Shown: positions 1-5,883 of the stretch, piece after piece
Position numbering within the stretch: the first letter of the stretch is position 1
Layout of the letters: each line of letters begins with the position of its first letter
DNA from: JBDTGE01 sp050742975
GTDB lineage: Bacteria > Actinomycetota > Actinomycetes > Mycobacteriales > Jatrophihabitantaceae
Direction of reading: 5' to 3'
Assembly (NCBI GenBank): GCA_050742975.1
Contig: JBOGDQ010000251.1
Location: 1-15,832, forward strand
DNA length: 15,832 nucleotides
Program-made: the position numbers and the translations under genes
The notes under the pieces: model-generated
Told to the model about the DNA's origin: nothing
Databases searched by the model: none
What the model saw: only the letters and a program-made list of their open reading frames with translations

Positions 1-1779
1 ACCCACAGTGCCACGAGCAAAGACGGTCTCGTCGAAATGGCGTGGGACCCGATCACCCGCATCGTCGGTAGCCTGGGCATCTACACGAAGATCGACTTCA
101 AGCAGAAGACGGTGGCCGAGTGCCACAGCACTTCGTCGATCTTCCGCGGCTACAGCATCTTCATGAAGGGCAAGGACCCCCGGGACGCCCACTTCATCAC
201 CAGCCGGATCTGCGGCATCTGCGGGGACAACCACGCCACCTGCTCGTGCTACACGCAGAACATGGCCTACGGAGTGAAGCCACCGCACCTCGGTGAGTGG
301 ATCGTCAACCTCGGCGAGGCCGCCGAATACATGTTTGACCACAACATCTTCCAGGAGAACCTCGTCGGGGTCGACTACTGCGAGAAGATGGTCTCGGAGA
401 CCAACCCCGGCGTACTCGAGCGCGCCAACCAGACCGAGGCTCCCCACGCGGGCGACCACGGTTACCGCACCGTCGGCGACATCATGCGGTCGCTGAACCC
501 GCTGGAGGGTGAGTTCTACCGCGAGGCGCTGCAGGTCAGCCGCTACACGCGGGAGATGTTCTGCCTGATGGAGGGGCGGCACGTCCATCCGTCCACGCTC
601 TATCCCGGCGGGGTCGGCACGGTGGCCACGGTGCAGCTGTTCACCGACTACCTGACCCGGCTGATGCGCTACATCGAGTTCTTGAAGAAGGTCATCCCGC
701 TGCACGATGACTTGTTCGACTTCTTCTACGATGCGCTGCCCGGCTACGAACACGTCGGGGAGCGGCGCGTCCTGCTCGGCTGCTGGGGCAGCCTGAACGA
801 CCCGGCGTACTGCGACTTCAAGTACGAGCACATGACCGACTGGGGCCGGCGGATGTTCGTTACCCCGGGCGTCGTGGTTGACGGCAAGCTGGTCACCAAC
901 GACCTGGTCGACATCAACCTCGGCATGCGCATCCTGCTCGGTCACTCGTTCTACGACGACTGGGAAGGCTCGGGCAACGAGCGGTTCGTCGAGCGTGACC
1001 CGCTCGGCAACCCCGTCGACATCAGGCACCCGTGGAACCAGCACACGCTGCCCAAGCCGGCCAAGCGCGACTTCGCCAAGGCCTACAGCTGGACGATGTC
1101 CCCGCGCTGGTTCGACGGGACAAACCATCTGGCGCTGGACACCGGCGGCGGCCCCATAGCGCGTCTGTGGTCGACGGCGCTGTCCGGCCTGGTCGACATC
1201 GGTGGCTACGTGAAGGCCACCGGGCACAGCGTGCAGTTCAACCTGCCGCGGACCGCCTTGAAGCCGGCAATGAGCTACGAGTGGAAGATCCCGCAGTGGA
1301 GCAACGCGATCGAGCGCAACCGCGCCCGCACGTACTTCCAGGCCTATGCCGCGGCCGCCGCGCTGCACTTCGTCGAGATGGGGCTGGCAGAGGTGCGGGC
1401 CGGACGCACCGAGACCTGGACTCCGTTCACCGTGCCGGACGAGGCGATCGCGGTCGGCTTCACCGAGGCGGTGCGCGGCGTGCTGAGTCACCACATGGTG
1501 ATCCGTGACGGCAAGATCGCCAACTATCACCCGTACCCGCCGACGCCGTGGAACGGCAGCGTGCGTGACAGTTACGGAACTCCCGGTCCGTACGAGGACG
1601 CAGTGCAGAACACGCCGATCTTCGAGGAGAATCCGCCCGACCGGTTCAAGGGCATCGACATCATGCGCGCAGTTCGCAGTTTCGACCCGTGCCTGCCCTG
1701 CGGCGTGCACATGTACACCGGCAACGGCTCGTCCGTGACACAGGTGCACTCGCCCGCGATCGCAGTCAAGCCCTACTGA
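1..1779 (+). CDS. hhyL: Uptake [NiFe] hydrogenase large subunit, group 1h-like (5' end outside window)
   Basis: Catalytic subunit that splits H2 at a NiFe(CN)2CO centre, working with an FeS small subunit (expected just upstream, not in view). Counting from the ATG at 37, the L1 motif RICGICGDNHATC supplies C59 and C62, and the L2 motif DPCLPCGVH supplies C552 and C555; these four cysteines hold the NiFe site. H558 ends the mature protein and a 22-residue tail follows, which the endopeptidase encoded at 4999-5526 should remove. The sequence opening WDPITRIVGSLGIYTKID and the motif RGYSIFMKGKDPRDAHFITS resemble the actinobacterial high-affinity group 1h (old group 5) enzymes; the related group 1l is not excluded. 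The frame stays open from 37 to base 1 (residues THSATSKDGLVE), the ATG at 37 has no ribosome site, and homologues have residues before WDPITRIVG, so the true start probably lies left of the window. The stop is one base from the next gene. Confidence 0.95.
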   Translation, partial: THSATSKDGLVEMAWDPITRIVGSLGIYTKIDFKQKTVAECHSTSSIFRGYSIFMKGKDPRDAHFITSRICGICGDNHATCSCYTQNMAYGVKPPHLGEWIVNLGEAAEYMFDHNIFQENLVGVDYCEKMVSETNPGVLERANQTEAPHAGDHGYRTVGDIMRSLNPLEGEFYREALQVSRYTREMFCLMEGRHVHPSTLYPGGVGTVATVQLFTDYLTRLMRYIEFLKKVIPLHDDLFDFFYDALPGYEHVGERRVLLGCWGSLNDPAYCDFKYEHMTDWGRRMFVTPGVVVDGKLVTNDLVDINLGMRILLGHSFYDDWEGSGNERFVERDPLGNPVDIRHPWNQHTLPKPAKRDFAKAYSWTMSPRWFDGTNHLALDTGGGPIARLWSTALSGLVDIGGYVKATGHSVQFNLPRTALKPAMSYEWKIPQWSNAIERNRARTYFQAYAAAAALHFVEMGLAEVRAGRTETWTPFTVPDEAIAVGFTEAVRGVLSHHMVIRDGKIANYHPYPPTPWNGSVRDSYGTPGPYEDAVQNTPIFEENPPDRFKGIDIMRAVRSFDPCLPCGVHMYTGNGSSVTQVHSPAIAVKPY

Positions 1780-1780
1780 G

Positions 1781-2344
1781 ATGGATGCGGCGGACGTACG
1801 CGAGCTGCCCGGCCGAATCGAAGCGCTGCTCGAACAACTCGAGGCGACCGGCGACCCGAGAGTCTCCGATTGCGCCGAGCAGCTCGTCGCTGCTGTCGTG
1901 CAGTTGTACGGCGAGGGGTTGACCCGGGCGGTCGACATCGTCGCCGCCGTGCCGGACGGTGCGCAGATCGTGCGGCGGCTGGCCGGCGACGAGCTGCTCG
2001 CCAACCTGCTGCTGCTGCACGGGCTGCATCCCGACGACGTCGGCACCCGTATCCAGCAGGCGCTCGACCGGGTCCGTCCCTATCTCGGTTCGCACGCGGG
2101 CGGCATCGAGTACCTCGGTATCGACGACGGCGTGGCCCACTTGCGGCTGGAGGGAAGCTGCGACGGTTGCGCCGGGTCGGGCGCTACCGTGCACGCCGCC
2201 GTCGAGCGGGCGGTGCTCGAAGCGGCACCAGAAGTGAGCGGTGTCGACGTCGACGGCATGGTCGAGGCCAAGCCGTCGACCAGCGGCCTGCTGCAGATCG
2301 GCATGCGCTGCCCGGACGGGCTGGCCGAAGCGGTCGGCACATGA
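1781..2344 (+). CDS. Nfu/NifU C-terminal-domain protein of the hydrogenase operon
   Basis: A 187-residue protein. The second half (about residues 88-165) is a NifU C-terminal (Nfu) domain with the FeS-carrying CxxC motif in GSCDGCAGSGA (C127, C130), preceded by the typical VRPYLGSHAGG stretch. Nfu domains carry and hand over 4Fe-4S clusters, so a role in loading clusters onto the hydrogenase small subunit or a partner is a reasonable inference. The first 85 or so residues are a helical, leucine-rich extension absent from minimal Nfu proteins, and C31 and C177 lie outside the domain. The start is the ATG one base after the large-subunit stop, with no clear Shine-Dalgarno, which suggests coupling by re-initiation. 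The end overlaps the next gene by 4 bases (ATGA). The domain call is firm; the client is inferred from position. Confidence 0.85.
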   Translation: MDAADVRELPGRIEALLEQLEATGDPRVSDCAEQLVAAVVQLYGEGLTRAVDIVAAVPDGAQIVRRLAGDELLANLLLLHGLHPDDVGTRIQQALDRVRPYLGSHAGGIEYLGIDDGVAHLRLEGSCDGCAGSGATVHAAVERAVLEAAPEVSGVDVDGMVEAKPSTSGLLQIGMRCPDGLAEAVGT

Positions 2345-2997
2345 CCGCGGTAGGCACGCACGACCCGTTCGGTGTGCTGCGGCGGGTGATGCAGCCGCGC
2401 ACGCGACCCCGCCCGGGTGAGGTCTGCGAGATGTGCGGCGAACCGATCGCGGGCACCCACGGGCACGTTGCCAGCCTGAGCGAGTGCCGGCTGATGTGCT
2501 CATGCCGTGCCTGCTACCTGCTGTTCACCCAGCAGGGTGCCGGTGCGCGGCGGCTGCGCGCAGTGCCGGACCGCTACCGGGCGGTGGCAGATTTCGCCTT
2601 CACGCAGGAGCAGTGGGATGACCTCGCGATTCCGGTGGACCTCGTCTTCCTCTTCCAGCGGAGCGATCCCGACGATGCCAATGGGTCGCGCCGGGTCGTC
2701 GCCTGCTACCCGAGCCCGCTCGGCGCGACCGAGTCCGAACTGGATCTCGGTGCGTGGCTGGAGGTCGGCGCCGCGAACCCGGTGCTCGCCGACGTCGATC
2801 CCGACGTCGAGGCGGTGCTCGTGCGCCGGCTGGGTGACAGCGACTTCTGCTGCCTGGTCGTGCCGATCGACGCCTGCTACGAGCTCGTCGGCCTCGTCCG
2901 GCAGCACTGGGCGGGCTTCCACGGCGGCGACGAGGTGTGGCTGCGCATCGACGCGTTCTTTGCCGGACTTCAGGACCGCGCCGCAGGAAAGCGCTGA
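2341..2997 (+). CDS. Cysteine-rich hydrogenase-operon protein (DUF5947 type)
   Basis: A 218-residue protein of a family I associate with actinobacterial group 1h hydrogenase operons (DUF5947); function unknown. Its N-terminal part has a dense set of potential metal ligands: C29 and C32 (CEMC), H40 and H42 (THGH), C49, then C53, C55 and C58 (CSCRAC). This looks like a zinc ribbon or a small FeS-binding module; the sequence alone does not tell which. The rest is acidic mixed alpha/beta sequence with further cysteines (C122, C170, C171, C179). There is no signal peptide or membrane segment, so it is probably cytoplasmic. The start is the ATG overlapping the preceding stop as ATGA; the same frame is open much further upstream, but that part lies inside the Nfu gene and is out-of-frame shadow. 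Electron carriage, metal delivery or assembly of the hydrogenase are all possible roles. Confidence 0.82.
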   Translation: MTAVGTHDPFGVLRRVMQPRTRPRPGEVCEMCGEPIAGTHGHVASLSECRLMCSCRACYLLFTQQGAGARRLRAVPDRYRAVADFAFTQEQWDDLAIPVDLVFLFQRSDPDDANGSRRVVACYPSPLGATESELDLGAWLEVGAANPVLADVDPDVEAVLVRRLGDSDFCCLVVPIDACYELVGLVRQHWAGFHGGDEVWLRIDAFFAGLQDRAAGKR

Positions 2998-2999
2998 CC

Positions 3000-3632
3000 A
3001 TGCCCGACCTCGAATTCGCCTGCACCGGCGCGCATCCGGACCTGCACGCCGCCGCGCCGGCCCTCATCCTGCGCCTGCACATCTCCGAATCGTCGGGAAC
3101 ACCAGTGCACGCGCTCGCGCTGCGCACCCAGATCCGCATCGAGCCGCTGCGCCGCCGCTATGACGACACCGAGGCCGATGCGATCCGTGACCTGTTCGGC
3201 GAGCGGGCCCGCTGGGGCGGCACCCTCAAGCCGCTGCAGCTCGCCTTCATCAACCAGGTCGTTCCGAGCTTCTGCGGCGAGACCGACGTCGACCTCGCGC
3301 TGGCGTGCAGCTACGACTTCGACGTCGCGGCCAACAAGTACCTATACGCGCTCGACGACGGCGAGGTGCCGCTGCTGATGCTGTTCAACGGCTCGGTATT
3401 CACCACCGGCGCGAACGGCTTCAGCGTGGCTCCGATCCCGTGGGACAAGCAGACCCGCTATCGGCTGCCGGTTGCGGTGTGGAAGCAGACGATGCAGCTG
3501 CACTTCCCCGGCACCGCGTGGCTGCGACTCGGCGCGGAGGTCTTCGACACGCTCTACCGCTACCGCGTGAGCAACGAACTGCTCGGCTGGGACGACGCGA
3601 TCGAGCGGCTGCTGAAGGACGCGCAGGCGTGA
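3000..3632 (+). CDS. Hydrogenase-operon protein of unknown function (DUF6084 type)
   Basis: A 210-residue protein that I associate with the DUF6084 family found beside actinobacterial high-affinity hydrogenases; no biochemical role is known to me. The N-terminal half (about 1-55) has alternating hydrophobic residues suggesting beta strands. The middle and end hold distinctive stretches: RWGGTLKPLQLAF (71-83), SYDFDVAANKYLYAL (104-118), PWDKQTRYRLPVAVWKQTM (147-165) and FPGTAWLRL (169-177). Cysteines at 8, 92 and 103 do not form a recognisable metal motif. No signal peptide or membrane helix is visible. The start is the ATG two bases after the previous stop, with AGGAA about 10 bases upstream; an ATG 63 bases earlier lies within the preceding gene and is less likely. 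It overlaps the next gene by 4 bases, so it is co-translated with it. Confidence 0.82.
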   Translation: MPDLEFACTGAHPDLHAAAPALILRLHISESSGTPVHALALRTQIRIEPLRRRYDDTEADAIRDLFGERARWGGTLKPLQLAFINQVVPSFCGETDVDLALACSYDFDVAANKYLYALDDGEVPLLMLFNGSVFTTGANGFSVAPIPWDKQTRYRLPVAVWKQTMQLHFPGTAWLRLGAEVFDTLYRYRVSNELLGWDDAIERLLKDAQA

Positions 3633-4999
3633 CCGCGCCGGTGGCAGACCCGATCGCCGGCGCCCGCGCGATCGCCGACACCGTGCTGTTCGAGGGATAC
3701 GTGCTCTACCCGTACCGCGCTAACGACGCGAAGAACCGGGTCAGGTGGCAGTTCGGCGTGCTGGCGCCGCCGTCGTTCGTGGCGGCCGACCCGTCCGAAC
3801 GCGCCCAGCTGCAGACAGACTGCCTACTCGAAGGACACGACGTCGCGCTGACGGTGCAGATCCGCTTCCTGCAGGTGCAGCGCCGCGCGGTGGAGCAGCT
3901 CACCGGCGACGACTTCGTGCCCGTCGAGTCGCTGGACGTCGGCGACACGACCTACCTGCCATGGGACGAGGCGGTCGTCCGCGAGGAGAAGGTGCGCCTG
4001 CGGCTGCCGGGAGTCGGCGCACACACCGAGCGCGCCCGGTTCACCGTGCCCGGCGGGGAAGAGACCGAGCTGCTGCGCTCGGCGGACGGGCAAACGCTCG
4101 GCCGGCTCGTCCGGGTCCGCGAGCCACTGGACGCCGACCTGACGGTCGAGGCGGTAGCGCTGCCCGGACCCTACGGCGTCCGGCGACTGCGGCTGCGCCT
4201 GGACAACCGCACGCCGTGGACGCCGAGCGGCGATCCGCAACGCGCCGAGGCGCTGCGGCACGCGCTGGTCGCGGCGCACCTGCTGGTCGCCGTCATTGGC
4301 GGCGCCTTCATCTCGCTGATCGACACACCGGAGTGGGCGCGCAGCTACGCCGAGCAGTGTCAGCAGGTCGGCGCCTTCCCGGTTCTCGCCGGCCCGCCAG
4401 GAGACCGGCGGCTCGTCCTCGCGTCGCCGATCATCCTCTACGACTACCCGCAGCTCGCCCCGGAGAGCGCGGCCCAGTTCTGCGACGCCACCGAGATGGA
4501 CGAAATGCTTACCCTGCGAACGCTCACCCTTACCGACCAGGAGAAGCGGCAGGTGCGCGGCAGCGACGCCCGCGGCGCCGCGCTGATCGAGCACGTCGAC
4601 AACCTGCCACCGGCGCTGATCGAGCGGCTGCACGGTGCGGTCCGCTCGATGACGAACATCGCCCGCCCGGTCCCGTCGGCACCGGAGGAGATCACGCCCT
4701 GGTGGGATCCCGCGGCCGAGGACGGCGTCGACCCGGACACCGACTTCGTGCTGGTCGCCGGCACGCCCGTCAGTCGTGGCACCGCGGTCCGGCTGCGTCC
4801 GGGGCGTCGCCGTGCCGACGCGCAGGACATGTTCCTCGACGGCCGCACCGCCACCGTCGAAGCCGTCCTGTTCGACGTCGATGGCGGCAACCACCTGGCG
4901 GTGACGCTCGACGAGCTGGCGGAGGACGGCGTCAACCCGCACGGCCGGTTCCTGTACTTCGCACCGGACGAGGTCGAACCACTGCGGACGGACGCGTGA
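3629..4999 (+). CDS. Conserved hydrogenase-operon protein, 456 residues, function unknown
   Basis: I do not recognise a named family. The chosen start is the GTG that overlaps the previous stop (GTGA), with AAGGA about 11 bases upstream; it gives the N-terminus MTAPVADPIAGARAIADTVL. Residues 21-45 (FEGYVLYPYRANDAKNRVRW and following) form a striking tyrosine/arginine-rich opening. Residues 55-200 look beta-rich and charged. Residues 205-345 look helical, with a short hydrophobic run (HLLVAVIGGAFISLI, 217-231) too broken for a confident membrane helix, and a conserved-looking acidic/basic stretch at 285-315 (FCDATEMDEMLTLRTLTL onward). Residues 373-452 look like a small beta-barrel (SH3/KOW-like). 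The frame also reads upstream through the preceding gene, but that is shadow. Its place between DUF6084 and the maturation protease implies a hydrogenase-linked job, for example scaffold or assembly factor; this is inference from context only. Confidence 0.82.
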   Translation: MTAPVADPIAGARAIADTVLFEGYVLYPYRANDAKNRVRWQFGVLAPPSFVAADPSERAQLQTDCLLEGHDVALTVQIRFLQVQRRAVEQLTGDDFVPVESLDVGDTTYLPWDEAVVREEKVRLRLPGVGAHTERARFTVPGGEETELLRSADGQTLGRLVRVREPLDADLTVEAVALPGPYGVRRLRLRLDNRTPWTPSGDPQRAEALRHALVAAHLLVAVIGGAFISLIDTPEWARSYAEQCQQVGAFPVLAGPPGDRRLVLASPIILYDYPQLAPESAAQFCDATEMDEMLTLRTLTLTDQEKRQVRGSDARGAALIEHVDNLPPALIERLHGAVRSMTNIARPVPSAPEEITPWWDPAAEDGVDPDTDFVLVAGTPVSRGTAVRLRPGRRRADAQDMFLDGRTATVEAVLFDVDGGNHLAVTLDELAEDGVNPHGRFLYFAPDEVEPLRTDA

Positions 5000-5526
5000 T
5001 GCGCACCCTCATCGCGGGGCTCGGCAACGTCTTCGAGGGCGACGACGGGTTCGGCGTCGCCGTCGCTGCCGCGCTGACCGACGTATCGCTGCCGCCCGGC
5101 GCCGAGGTCCACGACTTCGGGATCCGCGGCGTCCACCTGGCCTACCAGCTGCTCGAGGGCTACGACCTGGTCGTGATCGCCGACGCCGTCCAGCGCGACG
5201 GACCTCCCGGAACCGTCTACGTCATCGACCATGCCGCGGACGCCGATCGTCCCGAGCCCGCAGCCGATGCGCCGATACTCGACGCGCACGACCTCGGCCC
5301 GGACGGCGTGCTGGCGCTCGTTCCGATGCTCGGCGGCACGCTCGGCCGAGTGGTGGTGGTCGGCTGCGAGCCGGCGACGCTCGCGCCGGACATGGGTCTG
5401 TCACGCCAGGTCGCGCGTAGCGTCGGCAGGGCGGCAGAACTTGTGACGGACCTCGTGCGCGACGCGCACGAGGTAGCCGCGGCCGCGGCCGCGGACGGGA
5501 TCCGGATCGGAGGCGGTGGGCAATGA
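4999..5526 (+). CDS. Hydrogenase maturation endopeptidase (HyaD/HybD family)
   Basis: A 175-residue peptidase, the usual size for the M52 family, which clips the C-terminal tail of a hydrogenase large subunit after nickel insertion. It opens with the family signature GLGNVFEGDDGFG (residues 7-19). The three nickel-sensing ligands known from HybD (Glu16, Asp62, His93) are matched by E13, D62 (VIADAVQRDG) and H97 (DAHDLGPDG). VGCEP further on is also typical. The C-terminus is an alanine-rich, then glycine-rich tail after residue 155. The start is the ATG sharing one base with the previous stop (TGATG). Its substrate is almost certainly the large subunit at 1-1779, which still has its 22-residue extension. 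The gene's last codons carry the GGAGG ribosome site for the microprotein gene that follows. Confidence 0.92.
   Translation: MRTLIAGLGNVFEGDDGFGVAVAAALTDVSLPPGAEVHDFGIRGVHLAYQLLEGYDLVVIADAVQRDGPPGTVYVIDHAADADRPEPAADAPILDAHDLGPDGVLALVPMLGGTLGRVVVVGCEPATLAPDMGLSRQVARSVGRAAELVTDLVRDAHEVAAAAAADGIRIGGGGQ
5477..5494. repeat. Three tandem CCGCGG hexamers (18-bp perfect palindrome)
   Basis: CCGCGG occurs three times in a row and is wholly self-complementary. It lies inside the maturation peptidase gene and encodes an alanine run. It is most likely codon-level low complexity rather than a signal, but it is a strong local hairpin and a likely spot for polymerase slippage. Confidence 0.5.
5509..5513 (+). 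promoter_or_regulatory. Ribosome binding site of the 33-residue microprotein gene
   Basis: GGAGG lies 9 bases before the ATG at 5523 and inside the coding end of the maturation peptidase. It is the best Shine-Dalgarno in the hydrogenase operon and the main local evidence that the tiny gene at 5523 is translated. Confidence 0.6.
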
Positions 5527-5624
5527 GTCGAGTGGTCGCCCTGGCGGCGCTTGCGGGTGTCGCGGTATTGACGGTGGCGAGCCTGCCGGAGATCAAGAGG
5601 TACCTGAAGATCCGTTCGATGTGA
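5523..5624 (+). CDS. 33-residue membrane microprotein (DUF6893 type)
   Basis: The protein has 33 residues: a short start (MSRVV), one hydrophobic helix of about 16 residues (ALAALAGVAVLTVASL, 6-21) and a cationic tail PEIKRYLKIRSM (22-33). This pattern, and especially the LPEIKRYLKIRSM ending, matches the DUF6893 small proteins I associate with actinobacterial hydrogenase operons. The ATG overlaps the peptidase stop as ATGA and has a GGAGG 9 bases upstream; hypC begins 10 bases after its stop. It is easily missed by gene finders because of its length. A single-pass peptide with a basic, probably cytosolic, end could tether the hydrogenase or its electron partner to the membrane. That is inference: the group 1h catalytic subunit in this window has no membrane segment of its own. 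Confidence 0.8.
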   Translation: MSRVVALAALAGVAVLTVASLPEIKRYLKIRSM

Positions 5625-5634
5625 GGATCGGCGC

Positions 5635-5883
5635 ATGTGCCTAGGCATCCCCGGCCGGCTCGTGGAGATCGCGCCGCGCAGTGACCTCGCCCGCGTCGAC
5701 GTCGCGGGCGTGATCCGCGAGATCAACCTTGCGCTGCTGGACGGACCGTGGGCACCGGGCGACTACGTGCTGATCCACAGCGGGTTCGCGCTGGAACGGA
5801 TGAGCTCGGACGAAGCCCGCGACGCGCTCGCCGTCTTCGACGAGGGCGACATGACCGCGTCGCCGGCGGGGCCACCCCGATGA
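5635..5883 (+). CDS. hypC: Hydrogenase assembly chaperone HypC/HupF family
   Basis: An 82-residue chaperone that, with HypD, builds the Fe(CN)2CO group and carries it to the large-subunit precursor. It starts MCLGIPGRLV, with the essential C2 exposed after removal of Met1. The body is the usual small beta-barrel, with VAGVIREINLALLDG and the family signature GDYVLIHSGFALERM (42-56). The last 12 residues are a loose Pro/Gly tail. The ATG is 10 bases after the microprotein stop, with GAGG 8 bases upstream. It is the only hyp gene in view; hypA, B, D, E and F must be elsewhere, possibly upstream. The stop overlaps the next gene as ATGA, tying hypC closely to the DUF6390-type gene. Confidence 0.95.
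   Translation: MCLGIPGRLVEIAPRSDLARVDVAGVIREINLALLDGPWAPGDYVLIHSGFALERMSSDEARDALAVFDEGDMTASPAGPPR

Noticed and set aside
3824..4942. Long open frame on the - strand opposite the 456-residue gene
   Set aside because: The + strand gene is fixed by the GTGA and TGATG junctions at both ends; the opposite frame has no motif and no place in an operon.
5477..5494. CCGCGG triplicate as a terminator or recombination site
   Set aside because: It sits inside a coding region, encodes alanines, has no following T-run and no partner copy elsewhere that I could see.
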